Assembly: GCA_903858815.1 (NCBI GenBank)
Contig: CAIOKE010000223.1
Coordinates: 1-45,993 of the forward strand
Length of the DNA: 45,993 nucleotides
From: an uncultured Planctomycetaceae bacterium
GTDB taxonomy: Bacteria > Planctomycetota > Planctomycetia > Planctomycetales > Planctomycetaceae
Direction of reading: 5' to 3'
The position numbers and the translations under genes were made by a program. Shown piece by piece: positions 1 to 8,805 of this stretch (its first letter is position 1; each line of letters begins with the position of its first letter). A model generated the notes under the pieces. The model saw only the letters and a program-made list of their open reading frames with translations, did not search any database and was not told where the DNA came from.

Positions 1-285
1 CCCATGCTGCGACCACCGAGCACCAGTTCGGTGACGATCCAAGGCTCCGTTTTGCCTGGTTGTTATCAGCCCACGGAGTGGCTGAGTGACGGGCCAACGT
101 GCGTTGGGTGGTGGCTGTGTGTGGGCAAGAGGCGGCCGGGCAGGAATGACGCCGAGGACAAAAGTCATAGTCTGGGCTTTAGCCCGGGCACAAACTTCTC
201 GGTACCCTTAAAATCCCCAGTGTTTTTTTATGGACGGGGCCGAGCAGGAATGCTCGGGCTACGGTTGTGGGCGAACAATGACAAC
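1..285. repeat. Dispersed hairpin repeat, copy A
   Basis: This non-coding segment aligns along its whole length, in the same orientation, with 45807-45993. It can fold into successive small hairpins: 15-20 with 27-32, 66-71 with 80-85, and 240-246 with 251-257 (loop GGAA). Relative to the other copy it carries about 100 extra bases, roughly 149-252, between two near-identical 15-base segments at 134-148 and 238-252. The extra stretch includes a further small inverted repeat near 171-188. I see no credible gene here; the open frames have repeat-derived composition and no ribosome binding site. It is probably a planctomycete dispersed repeat; its function is unknown. Confidence 0.75.
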
Positions 286-305
286 AGAACACTGACAGTT
301 GAGTT

Positions 306-331
306 CGGCTCGGCGGGAGCCTCGCCCTCCC
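306..331. repeat. 26-bp dispersed GC-rich inverted repeat, copy 1
   Basis: This element is exactly repeated, in reverse orientation, at 16287-16312. It contains its own stem, CGGGAG pairing with CTCCCG. A partly degenerate second unit follows at about 342-378 (starting TTCGGCTCGGCGGG), making a short tandem. More degenerate relatives lie at 11975-11999 and 16340-16360. All copies lie between genes. Confidence 0.75.
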
Positions 332-635
332 GAGGGGATGTTTCGGCTCGGCGGGGGCCGGGACCAGCCGAAGGGATGTCCATTGTGCGCGGTGGTGTCC
401 AAAAGACTTCCTCATACCGCGGATGGCGTTTTACGTTGAACCGTTTTTTGTGTGTTGATTGCAGTTCCGTAAGGTTTGCTCGCGACAGGGAAGGTTCCGT
501 GGCGTGAAAGTGTGCCGTTTGCTGGGCAGTACTGGACTCGATTGGTGCGAGGTGGTAGAAAAGGGGCGGCGATGGTGTGTTCAAAGTTCTGTCGGCAGTA
601 CGTGAGTATTGCCGGGGAGGCAGAGAGGGGGCGGT
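332..635. other. Gene-free leader region upstream of the Gfo/Idh-like gene
   Basis: About 300 bases with no convincing reading frame. It holds the tail of the dispersed repeat cluster up to about 385, and then GT-rich sequence that presumably carries the promoter of the gene starting at 636. I found no clear -35/-10 pair. A purine-rich GGAGG and GAGGGGG stretch at about 617-631 serves as the likely ribosome binding site for 636. Confidence 0.5.
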
Positions 636-1661
636 ATGATGGCCGGGCTGCTGCGAGGTGTGTTAGCGGGGGCGTTTTTGCTGCTGTCTGGCACGATGGT
701 GCGTGCTGAGGGGGCATTGCGAGTTGGTCTGCTGGGCTTGGACAACTACCAGGGGATAGCGTTTGCGCAGTTGTTCAATGATCCGGCGGTGACAGGTGAA
801 CTGGCGGGGCTGTCCGTGTCAGTCGCATTTCCGGTGACCAGCGACTACCCGGACAGTCGGGAATTGACGGCTCGCTGGCTGGAGCAGGCAAAAGCCTTGA
901 AGGTCGTGGATTCCGTGGAATCTTTACTGGCGGAGTGTGATTGTGTGATTATGGCGGGATTGGATGGTCGTCAGCATCTGGCGCAGGCCACGGCTGTTTT
1001 GAAGGCCGGCAAGCCGTTGTTTATTACTCGTCCTGCAGCGGCCAGTCTGGCGGATGCAGCGGCGATCTTTGCGGTAGCGGAGCAGACCGGGACGGTGTGC
1101 TGGAGCAGTTCTCAGCACAGGTTTTCGCCGGGATTTTCCGGGATGCGTAAGCATCCGGAGGTGGGCCGTGTGATTGGAGTGGACGTGTACGGTGGTTATG
1201 AGGGAAATCGTCCGGAGTGTGATGCATTGATTCTGCCGCTGCACAGCATTGAAACTCTGTATGCGATTATGGGGAACCCCGGCGTGAAGTCTGTGTCATG
1301 TGTGCAGACGGCATCGACGGTCACAGCGACTTTATTGTGGGCGGACGGGCGTGTGGGCACGTACCGCGGGATTCGTGAGGGGCAGGTGAAATACAGTGCC
1401 ACGGTTTTTGGTGATTTGGGAGTGAGTGTGGCGGGGATTTACGGGCATGGTGTACCGCAGGCTGGTGTGGTGCCGACGAATGACAAGTACATGGGTTATG
1501 AGGGATTAGCGATTGAGATTTCGAAGGCGTTCCGGACGGGAGTGATTCCGGTGTCACATGCGGAGACACTGGAGGTGTTTGCGGTGTGCGAAGCGATGAA
1601 GCGGAGTGCAGCTTCGAACGGTGCGCCGATCGAGCTGGCGAATCTTTTGAGTGTTCAGTAG
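636..1661 (+). CDS. Exported Gfo/Idh/MocA-like oxidoreductase homologue
   Basis: A 341-residue protein with an N-terminal signal peptide (hydrophobic about residues 5-20, cleavage likely after VRA near 24). A Rossmann-like start follows (GALRVGLLGLDNYQG, about 26-40), then the region where Gfo/Idh/MocA enzymes carry the EKP motif. Here that site reads ITRP with Arg132, so the usual catalytic Lys is absent. The rest looks like the C-terminal substrate domain. The ATG at 636 (or 639) was preferred to the upstream TTG at 609, because a GAGGGGG purine run lies just before it. A signal peptide plus the altered motif suggests an exported, possibly non-catalytic sugar-binding or redox relative. It lies 139 bases before an orphan DUF1501 gene, and the two may be cotranscribed. 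Family assignment is good; substrate is unknown. Confidence 0.72.
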   Translation: MMAGLLRGVLAGAFLLLSGTMVRAEGALRVGLLGLDNYQGIAFAQLFNDPAVTGELAGLSVSVAFPVTSDYPDSRELTARWLEQAKALKVVDSVESLLAECDCVIMAGLDGRQHLAQATAVLKAGKPLFITRPAAASLADAAAIFAVAEQTGTVCWSSSQHRFSPGFSGMRKHPEVGRVIGVDVYGGYEGNRPECDALILPLHSIETLYAIMGNPGVKSVSCVQTASTVTATLLWADGRVGTYRGIREGQVKYSATVFGDLGVSVAGIYGHGVPQAGVVPTNDKYMGYEGLAIEISKAFRTGVIPVSHAETLEVFAVCEAMKRSAASNGAPIELANLLSVQ

Positions 1662-1800
1662 CGCTGTGTTGGCGATCAGGGCGAGCAGCTTTGTCGTGGT
1701 GGCAGGAAGTTGAGGAAACGTGGTGACGGGGTTTTCCTGAGACGCTTGTGTTTGTTGTGTGCAATGTGCGAGTCGACTGTGTTTTGAGCGGGATGGAGTG

Positions 1801-3255
1801 ATGTTGCGGAGAGACTGGCTGCGGAATATTTCGACGGGACTGGGCGGTCTGGCTCTGCATAGTCTGCTGGCGTCGCGTGCAGGGGCTGCTGTACCGTGTG
1901 GGGGAGCGGGGGGCGGACCATTCGTGCCGAGGGAAGCATTGACTGGTCGTGTCGGTCACTTTGCGGCTCGGGCGCAGCGGATCATTTTCCTGTTTATGCA
2001 CGGTGGTCCATCGCATGTGGACACCTTTGATTACAAGCCCGGTCTGGCGGAGCATGACGGGCAGCCGTTGCCTTTTGCCAAGCCGCGAGTGCAGTTTTCG
2101 CAGACCGGCAATCTGCTGAAGAGTCCGTGGAAGTTTCGGCAGTATGGTGACTGTGGTGCGTGGGTCAGTGATTTGTTTCCGCACGTGGGTGGCTGTGTGG
2201 ATGAGCTGACATTCGTGCATTCACTGCATGGTTCCAACGAGGCTCATGGGGGCGCCTTACTGAAGATTAACACGGGGTCGGATACATTTGTGCGTCCGAG
2301 CCTGGGGGCGTGGCTGAGTTATGGTCTGGGGACCGAGAACGAGAGTCTGCCGTCGTTTGTGACGATCAATCCGACTCTGGGGCATGGTGGTGTGCGGAAT
2401 TTTGGTTCTGCGTTCCTGCCTCCGATACACCAGGCGACACGGATCGCGACGTCGCGGTCGAACGGTCAGACGACGGCTTCGATCGCCAATCTGACGCATG
2501 CCGGCAATTCCTCGGATGTGCAGCGTCTGCAGCTGCAGTTGCTGGGGCAACTGGATGAGCTGCGGGCAGCGGATGGTGCGGCGGCAGCGGCTGGAGGTGT
2601 TGGAATTCCTGCGGGAGTGGATGCTGAGCTGCAGGCGCGGATCAGTTCCTTTGAGCTGGCGTTTCGCATGCAGACAGAGGCACCGCGGTTATTTGACCTG
2701 AGCGGTGAAACGGAAGGGACTCGGCGGTTATACGGAATGGACGACGAGCCGACGGGCAATTTCGGAACGCAGTGCCTGCTGGCTCGCAGATTATCTGAGG
2801 CTGGTGTGCGTTTTGTGCAGGTTTCTCATGCGTACTGGGATCAGCACTCAGAGCTGCGCAAGGATCATACTCGACTGGCGGCGGAGGTTGATCGTCCGAT
2901 AGCAGGTCTGCTGCGGGATCTGAAGCAGCGTGGTCTGTTGCAGGATACGCTGGTGATCTGGGGGGCCGAATTCGGCCGTACTCCGACGGCTCAGGGGACG
3001 GACGGGCGTGATCATAATCCGCATGCGTTTACATGGTGGATGGCAGGCGGTGGTGTGAAAAGTGGTTTTCGTTACGGGGCTTCGGACGAGTTCGGCTTTT
3101 ATGCCTCTGAGAACAAGGTGCATGTGCACGATCTGCATGCGACAATTCTGCACCTGATGGGGCTGGATCATGAGCAGTTGACCTATCGGTATGGTGGCCG
3201 GGATTTTCGACTGACGGATGTTTCGGGTCGGGTTGTGGATGCGATCTTTGCCTGA
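1801..3255 (+). CDS. DUF1501 family exported protein (orphan copy)
   Basis: A 484-residue DUF1501 protein, a family distantly related to sulfatases and alkaline phosphatases. It is common in planctomycetes, where it is usually encoded next to a PSD1 cytochrome. The N-terminus has a Tat-like leader, RRDWLRN followed by a hydrophobic stretch ending near ASRAGAA. The MHGGPSHVDTFDYKP segment and the late EFGRTP, DGRDHNP and WMAGGG motifs are family hallmarks. The start at 1801 was chosen because it puts the twin-arginine motif at the N-terminus; the open frame extends upstream to 1759 without leader features. Unlike the copy at 3803, it has no adjacent PSD1 gene on its strand. It ends 2 bases before the next start and converges on the second DUF1501 gene. 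Biochemical role is unknown. Confidence 0.85.
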   Translation: MLRRDWLRNISTGLGGLALHSLLASRAGAAVPCGGAGGGPFVPREALTGRVGHFAARAQRIIFLFMHGGPSHVDTFDYKPGLAEHDGQPLPFAKPRVQFSQTGNLLKSPWKFRQYGDCGAWVSDLFPHVGGCVDELTFVHSLHGSNEAHGGALLKINTGSDTFVRPSLGAWLSYGLGTENESLPSFVTINPTLGHGGVRNFGSAFLPPIHQATRIATSRSNGQTTASIANLTHAGNSSDVQRLQLQLLGQLDELRAADGAAAAAGGVGIPAGVDAELQARISSFELAFRMQTEAPRLFDLSGETEGTRRLYGMDDEPTGNFGTQCLLARRLSEAGVRFVQVSHAYWDQHSELRKDHTRLAAEVDRPIAGLLRDLKQRGLLQDTLVIWGAEFGRTPTAQGTDGRDHNPHAFTWWMAGGGVKSGFRYGASDEFGFYASENKVHVHDLHATILHLMGLDHEQLTYRYGGRDFRLTDVSGRVVDAIFA

Positions 3256-3257
3256 GC

Positions 3258-3788
3258 GTGGGGGACGTGGGTGTGGGCGAAGAGAAATCGGGTGAGAATC
3301 CGTTCGCCGTTGAGAGCGCGCTGGCTCCGGAGTCGCTGGTGCTGCCCAGTCCGACGGGATTTGTGGTGCAGGGAGACGTTGTCGTCTGCGGTGGATTGCT
3401 GGTACTGCCAGCAGTGTGCTGGAAGTCAGGCATAACGGAGGATCTGCAACCGGTCGTGTTTCGGATTGAGCAGGCCTCGTTTACCTTTACGGTGGATGCT
3501 CATCCGGTCCAGGTTCACGGCTACATTTCGCAGGCTCAGAAACGGCGGGACCTGCGACGGATTCTGCGACTGCTGGCGATGTTTGCTGTCGGTATGTTAC
3601 TGATCATGTCGGTGGTGACGGGGACGCCTGCGGGTGCAGCAAGGATGCTGGTGGGCGGCTTGTTGATTCTGTTCACTGTGATTCTGACCGTCAGACGCGG
3701 TCCTGTCGTACGCCGTTTTCGGGCGCCAAACCTGCATTTTGTGCACGGATTTTCCGCTGAGCTGCTGGCGCGGATGAGGTCGTTCTGA
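3258..3788 (+). CDS. Hypothetical membrane protein, two transmembrane segments
   Basis: A 176-residue protein not assigned to a named family. The N-terminal half is soluble and begins with an ENPFAV segment; many planctomycete membrane proteins start with a similar NPY/NPF motif. A basic stretch (QKRRDLRRILR) precedes two adjacent hydrophobic helices at about residues 114-131 and 140-157, then a short basic tail. The reading frame begins with GTG codons at 3258, 3267 and 3273; which one is used is uncertain. It follows the DUF1501 stop by two bases, so it is probably translationally coupled and in the same transcript. Only 14 bases separate its stop from that of the convergent gene on the other strand. 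Confidence 0.6.
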   Translation: MGDVGVGEEKSGENPFAVESALAPESLVLPSPTGFVVQGDVVVCGGLLVLPAVCWKSGITEDLQPVVFRIEQASFTFTVDAHPVQVHGYISQAQKRRDLRRILRLLAMFAVGMLLIMSVVTGTPAGAARMLVGGLLILFTVILTVRRGPVVRRFRAPNLHFVHGFSAELLARMRSF

Positions 3789-3802
3789 CGGGGGGAGGGG
3801 GA

Positions 3803-5254
3803 TCAGGCAAGGATCGCGTTGATGGGTGAGCCGAAGTCGATTTCAAGTCGTTTGTGTCCGGGGATTTCGAGGCTGCGGTGGTCCAGTCCCAGTTGGTGCA
3901 GCAGCGTCGCGTGAAGATCCGTGACGTAGTGGCGATCTTCGACGGCGTGAAACCCGATTTCGTCGGTCGCTCCATGCACAATTCCTCCGCGAATACCCCC
4001 TCCGGCCATCCAGACAGAGAATCCATACGGATGATGATCTCGTCCATCGGATCGTTCGGCACCGGGAGTGCGTCCGAATTCTGTGGCCCAGACGACGATG
4101 GTTTCATCGAGCAGTCCACGGTGTTTCAGATCCTTCAGCAGGGCAGCGATGGGCTGATCGACGGCGGCGCAGCGAGTGGAGTGATTCTGCTTGAGTTGTG
4201 AGTGAGCGTCCCAGCCATCGTCGTAGATCTGCACGAAGCGAACTCCGCGTTCCACCAGTCTGCGTGCCGTGAGACTGCAGCGGGCAACTCGGTCTGTGGT
4301 GGGATTGCCGATTCCGTAGGCCTGCTGTGTCTGTTGTGTTTCCTGTGTCAGGCTGACGACTTCCGGAACGGACATCTGCATGCGGAAGGCCATTTCATAA
4401 CTCTGAATGCGGGCCCGCATGATCGGATCGTCGGGGTATTCAACAGCGGCATAGCCATTCAGTTGCTGCAGCAGTTGCAGCTGGCGAGTGCGTTCGATGC
4501 GGCTGACGGAGGTGCCGGGTGTCCCGAAGGCCAGTGGGTTAGCGGGGTCGGTGGACATTGGGATGCCGGAAAACTCGGGCCCCAGATAACTGCCGCTGTG
4601 GGCCCCAACGCCGCCGCAGCAGTCTCCGGGACCGCCACCCATCACGACGAATTCGGGGAGGTTGCTGTTCAGTGATCCGAGACCGTAGTTGATCCAGGAA
4701 CCGATGGAGGGGTGAAAGCCGTCAAAGATGTGTCTGCCGGTGTGGAACTGCAGCTGTGCTGCGTGGTCATTGTCGGTGGTCCACATGGAGCGAACGACAG
4801 CGAGGTCATCCGCGCAGCTGCCGACATGCGGCCACCAGTCACTGACTTCCATGCCGCACTGTCCGCGGCGCTGGAAGCCAATCTGGAGTGGATAGAGCTG
4901 TGCCATCAGAGCGCGGGGAGTGCCGGCGAAGTCACGCACATTCTTTCGATAGTGGGGCGAGTCGAGGACGGTGGACCGATATGGAGACTCGTCAATCGTC
5001 AGGCCGGCGTACCGGTTGATGGCCGGTTTGTAATCGAAGCTTTCCAGGTGGCTGGTGCCACCGAGCATGAAGTACCAGATCACGCTTCTGGCTTTGGCGG
5101 GAGGTCGTGCGGCAGGTTCAGGAACGTCTGCGGCTGTGGCTGAGCGTGATCTGCCATCGCTGGCCAGCAGGCTGCCGAGTGCAAGTCCGGTGAATCCCAT
5201 ACCGAGATCTGCAAGGCAGTTTCTGCGGGTGTTGGTGGGCTGTTGTTGGTGCAT
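3803..5254 (-). CDS. DUF1501 family exported protein, PSD1 partner
   Basis: A 483-residue DUF1501 protein. It has a leader with Arg-Arg near residue 10 (NTRRNCLADLG) followed by a hydrophobic stretch. Hallmark motifs are LGGTSHLESFDYKP, DWWPHVG, EFGRTPGAERSDGRDHHP and WMAGGG. The start ATG at 5254 was chosen over the longer frame up to 5563, because the longer frame overlaps the upstream PSD1 coding sequence and would hide the leader. It lies 34 bases downstream of the PSD1 gene on the same strand, the classic planctomycete pair, so the two are almost certainly one operon. The C-terminal half aligns visibly with the orphan DUF1501 at 1801 (same EFGRTP...DGRDH...WMAGGG order), so they are paralogues. 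Function is unproven; a role with the PSD1 cytochrome at the cell envelope is inferred. Confidence 0.88.
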   Translation of the reverse strand: MHQQQPTNTRRNCLADLGMGFTGLALGSLLASDGRSRSATAADVPEPAARPPAKARSVIWYFMLGGTSHLESFDYKPAINRYAGLTIDESPYRSTVLDSPHYRKNVRDFAGTPRALMAQLYPLQIGFQRRGQCGMEVSDWWPHVGSCADDLAVVRSMWTTDNDHAAQLQFHTGRHIFDGFHPSIGSWINYGLGSLNSNLPEFVVMGGGPGDCCGGVGAHSGSYLGPEFSGIPMSTDPANPLAFGTPGTSVSRIERTRQLQLLQQLNGYAAVEYPDDPIMRARIQSYEMAFRMQMSVPEVVSLTQETQQTQQAYGIGNPTTDRVARCSLTARRLVERGVRFVQIYDDGWDAHSQLKQNHSTRCAAVDQPIAALLKDLKHRGLLDETIVVWATEFGRTPGAERSDGRDHHPYGFSVWMAGGGIRGGIVHGATDEIGFHAVEDRHYVTDLHATLLHQLGLDHRSLEIPGHKRLEIDFGSPINAILA

Positions 5255-5288
5255 GGTTGGGAGCCTGAATTCACGGGAAACCGGAGGT

Positions 5289-8200
5289 TCAGCGAATCGT
5301 GACAAAATCGTTGTGACTGAACAGCACCAGCAGCAGATTTTCGCGAGCGCGCTGCAGGGGATCAGTGGCGGGGGAACGTTGAGCAGTGCCGGTTCCGGCC
5401 GGGAATACCGGGAGGTCGGACTGTTGCAGTTGTGTGGGCAAATCCTGCAGGAACTGCAGACAGGCAGTTGTTTCCTGCTCAGTGGGCGAGCGTGAGAGGA
5501 TGGTCTCGAAGGCCAGCCTGACGAACTGCAGGTTGTGGTTTTCGGCGCTGGCTGTCTGAGCAACTGTGATCAGTTTTTCGGCCAGATGTCGTGAGGCGTC
5601 GAGGGCCAGTCCGCTGTTCAGCAGGGCGAGCGCCTGCTGTGGTACGACACTGTTTTGCCTGCGATAGCATTCGTTGGGGTTTGGGGCATCAAAGGTTTCC
5701 AGCAGTCCGGCTTTTTCATTGGGTGTATTGCGGAAGTAGAGGCTGCGTCGGTAGAGGGTCTGTATGTCCGATTCGGGCAATTCGGGGCCACCCGGCTGCA
5801 GGTCCAGCAATCCGGCGGCGTGCAGGAGTGAGTCGCGTACGATTTCCGCCTCCATACGTCGCGGCGGCATCCGTGTCAGCCAGCGATTGGCGGGGTTGGT
5901 GGTGGTGGTGTGAGGATTTGTGGAGGCCTGTCGCCACGTGGCAGAGCAGACGATCAGCCGGTGGATGGATTTCATCTGCCAGCCATTGTGGATCAGTTCT
6001 GCAGCAAGCCAGTCAAGGAGCTGCGGATGTGTGGGGCGGGCCCCATTCATACCGAAGTTTGCCACACTGGGAACGAGTGCTTCACCGAAATGTCGAAGCC
6101 AGATCTGATTGACTGCAACGCGAGCAGTTCTGGGGTTTTGTGGGCTGGCGATCCAGCGTGCGAGGGCCAGTCTGCGTCCGGTAGAGCTGCGTGGAAAGTT
6201 GGGGCCGAGGGGCGAATACTGTGTTCCCTGGCTGTCGGCTTCCTGCTGCAGTTTGGTGATGGTGGCTTCGAGTTCCTGGACTTTGGCGGAGTCTGTGGTG
6301 GAGGCGAGTGTGGAGCGAGTGCGAGCGATGGCTGCCAGTTTTTCGGCGCGGGCGGCTTTTTCGGCCAGTGGCTGGTGTGGTTCGGTAGAGAGGCCGCAGC
6401 GAGCAAGTTCCGCGGCGATGCGACAGGACAAGGATTCGCGTTCCGCTTCCGCGGCTGCCAGGCCGGCTGTGGCCACTTTGACGCCAGTGGCAGCCTGCGC
6501 CGCGGCGACCTGCAGATCCGCAAGTGTGGATATCAGAGGCTGAACTTCCACCTGCAGAAACTGAGCGCTGCCCTGGTGGACCCAGAGTACGAGGCGTCCT
6601 TCACGGCGCGCGAGTGGCATGGTGTATTCCAGTTTTTGCTGGCCATCCAGCAGCAGTGTGAGCTGTTGTTCGCGAATGATGGCTTCAACGCAGATTTCCT
6701 GCCCCACCTGCAGTGGTGTTTTGACAATCCCGGCTGCCGGATAGTGTTGCTGACCAGCGTTGCGATGGAAGGCCTGAATGGTCTGGGAGGCATCACCGGT
6801 AGCTGTGTAGACATCCTGTGAATTGCCGGTGTCGAGGTAGTCGAAGCTGAAACCGACGGAGCGATAGGAGCCGGGTTGCAGGGTGCGATAGCGAACTTTG
6901 ATGCGGCAGTTGCGGGGTAGAACAGGTTCCGCGACGACGGTGGCGAAGCTGGCGACAGTGGGCAGTTGCAGAACTCCATCCTGCCATGTCCAGTCTCCGG
7001 AGACGACTTTCCAGTGTGGTGACCGGGTGTGGAAGTCATCGGCGAAGATAGGCGGGACGGGCGGTTCTGAGGCTGTCTGCCGTGCGGGCTGGTCCGGGTT
7101 CTGTGTTGCGAGTTGCTGTTGGCGTTCAGCGACTGCGAGATCTGCTGTCTGCTGTTTGCTGTGGGCCTGCTGCAGGGCCGCCTGAGCCTCAGAGATGGTC
7201 CGATCGGCGTTGGCGATGAGCCCATTCCGAACGGCGGGACGCAGGTGTGGGTCGGAAGCGGCCGCGGGCAGCTGCACGGGCTGAATATTGACGGAGCCAC
7301 CGAGAAACGCGGGGACAGCCGGGCTGACAGGGCGGTCCTTATCCGGGTAGCGATTGTCACCTCGCTGAAATACGAATGTGGGGACATCGAGTTCACGGTC
7401 GTAGATGCGTGAGACACCTTCCTTCAGCACGTCGCCGAGGGTGGCATCCTTTTCCGTGGTGAGATTTGCGGAGAGCGGATCGGTGCGGACATCGTGAGGT
7501 TCGAAGAACGCGCGGAACTGGTAGTATTCGGTCTGTGAAAGCGGGTCATATTTGTGATCGTGGCAGCGAGCACACCGCAGGGTGACGGCGAGGAATGCCT
7601 GAGCCGTCTGCTCGACGGTCTCGAACATCCAGACATTGCGGTCGAACTTGTACCAGTTGCGACCGAGGAAACCGGTGGCGGCGAGTGCTGTGGCATCATC
7701 AGCTGCGATTTCGTCTGCGGCCAGCATTTCGGTGATCATGCGATCGTACGGTTTGTCCGTGTTCAGGGAATCAACGATCCAGTCTCGCCAGCGCCAGATA
7801 TGTCGCTGGCTGTAGCGAATCTCATTGATCGCACGACTGCCGTACCAGTCACTGTAGCGCCAGACATCCATCCAGTGGCGTCCCCAGCGCTGACCGTATT
7901 CGTGGCGGGCGAGCAATTCATCGACTTTGCGTTCAAAGCGATCCGGGCTGGTGTCATTCAGCCATGCATTGAGTTCTGCGGCGGTGGGAGGGATCCCGAT
8001 CAGGTCGAGGTACAGGCGGCGGAGCAGCACTGGTGGGCTGGCTTCGCGAGCGGGTGTGAGCTGCTGCTGAGTGTGAGCAGCGGCGATAAATGTATCGATG
8101 GGGTTACGGACCCACGGGTTGTCTGTGGCGGGTGGCGCAGGGCGTTTGACTGGCTGGACGGACCACCATTCAGAGGGACTGGCGGGAATGGCTTCATCGG

Positions 8201-8636
8201 GTGGAAAGAGAGCACCGGCTGCGATCCAGTCGGAGAGCACTGTGATCTGCTGTTGTGAGAGGTGTTCGCCCTCACCGGCGGGAGGCATCTGTGACTGGGG
8301 ATCTGTCGAGCGGACTTTGTGAACGAGGCTGCTGTCTGCCGGGTTGCGAGGAATGACGACCGGCCCGGAATCAGCCCCCTTGAGAATGGCAGCGCCGTGA
8401 TCCAGTCGCAGGCCTGCGGACTGGCGGATTGAGCCATGGCAGGCGATGCAGTGAGCATCCAGGAGTGGACGAATGGATTGTCGGTATGCGTTGAAGTCGT
8501 CGGCTGCGGTGAGGGGCTCAGTCAGACGGAAGAGGCAGCTGGCGATCGTGAGGGCGAGTACAGCGCCGTGGCAGGTGTGACGGCGGTGTTGCGGGTGGCA
8601 GTGGGTTTGTGGGAGATGAGCGGGAGGCCGTCGCAT
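5289..8636 (-). CDS. PSD1 planctomycete cytochrome C protein (DUF1549/DUF1553)
   Basis: A 1115-residue secreted protein. Order: long basic N-region and hydrophobic signal (about 24-44); PSCyt1 cytochrome domain with heme-binding CIACH at 63-67 and a distal MPP near 117-119; DUF1549 at about 155-400, containing a second CxxCH (CARCHDHK, 355-362); a coiled-coil stretch about 480-510; a LamG/DUF1080-like beta-sandwich insert at about 530-700 (starts FADDFHTRSPHWKV); another coiled coil about 705-800; and DUF1553 at about 815-1100. These proteins are thought to couple redox chemistry to polymer breakdown at the planctomycete envelope, but no reaction is established. The ATG at 8636 is the only ATG before the signal; its n-region is unusually long and a GTG start nearer the hydrophobic core is possible. 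The partner DUF1501 follows by 34 bases. Confidence 0.9.
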   Translation of the reverse strand: MRRPPAHLPQTHCHPQHRRHTCHGAVLALTIASCLFRLTEPLTAADDFNAYRQSIRPLLDAHCIACHGSIRQSAGLRLDHGAAILKGADSGPVVIPRNPADSSLVHKVRSTDPQSQMPPAGEGEHLSQQQITVLSDWIAAGALFPPDEAIPASPSEWWSVQPVKRPAPPATDNPWVRNPIDTFIAAAHTQQQLTPAREASPPVLLRRLYLDLIGIPPTAAELNAWLNDTSPDRFERKVDELLARHEYGQRWGRHWMDVWRYSDWYGSRAINEIRYSQRHIWRWRDWIVDSLNTDKPYDRMITEMLAADEIAADDATALAATGFLGRNWYKFDRNVWMFETVEQTAQAFLAVTLRCARCHDHKYDPLSQTEYYQFRAFFEPHDVRTDPLSANLTTEKDATLGDVLKEGVSRIYDRELDVPTFVFQRGDNRYPDKDRPVSPAVPAFLGGSVNIQPVQLPAAASDPHLRPAVRNGLIANADRTISEAQAALQQAHSKQQTADLAVAERQQQLATQNPDQPARQTASEPPVPPIFADDFHTRSPHWKVVSGDWTWQDGVLQLPTVASFATVVAEPVLPRNCRIKVRYRTLQPGSYRSVGFSFDYLDTGNSQDVYTATGDASQTIQAFHRNAGQQHYPAAGIVKTPLQVGQEICVEAIIREQQLTLLLDGQQKLEYTMPLARREGRLVLWVHQGSAQFLQVEVQPLISTLADLQVAAAQAATGVKVATAGLAAAEAERESLSCRIAAELARCGLSTEPHQPLAEKAARAEKLAAIARTRSTLASTTDSAKVQELEATITKLQQEADSQGTQYSPLGPNFPRSSTGRRLALARWIASPQNPRTARVAVNQIWLRHFGEALVPSVANFGMNGARPTHPQLLDWLAAELIHNGWQMKSIHRLIVCSATWRQASTNPHTTTTNPANRWLTRMPPRRMEAEIVRDSLLHAAGLLDLQPGGPELPESDIQTLYRRSLYFRNTPNEKAGLLETFDAPNPNECYRRQNSVVPQQALALLNSGLALDASRHLAEKLITVAQTASAENHNLQFVRLAFETILSRSPTEQETTACLQFLQDLPTQLQQSDLPVFPAGTGTAQRSPATDPLQRARENLLLVLFSHNDFVTIR

Positions 8637-8721
8637 AGGGGAGTATCAGGAGGAATAGAAAGCGGGACGTTGAAGGAGGGGGGGCGGGGGGCAGTCGGGA
8701 ACGCGGCAGGTGTTCCGGGAT

Positions 8722-8739
8722 ATGTCAGGATTCTGACAT
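8722..8739. promoter_or_regulatory. 18-bp inverted repeat, possible operator or leader hairpin
   Basis: Seven-base arms ATGTCAG and CTGACAT flank the four-base spacer GATT. CCGG on each side extends the symmetry with a three-base offset. It lies 86 bases upstream of the PSD1 start on the minus strand, a plausible place for a repressor site or 5' UTR hairpin of that operon. No T-run follows on either strand, so it is not a simple terminator. Confidence 0.4.
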
Positions 8740-8805
8740 CCGGCAGCAAAAGATGCACGTCAAAAACGGCGTGGTCAGCGTGAAATGGGGCATCCTGTGG
8801 GCGGA

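Noticed and set aside
4-507. Open frames of about 80-170 codons at the left end
   Set aside because: They lie in hairpin repeats, have no ribosome binding site or leader, and occur in several overlapping phases.
1321-2220. 299-codon minus-strand frame opposite the Gfo/Idh and DUF1501 genes
   Set aside because: Low-complexity His/Arg/Ser/Pro-rich translation, the usual shadow of a GT-rich coding strand; no motif or start signal.
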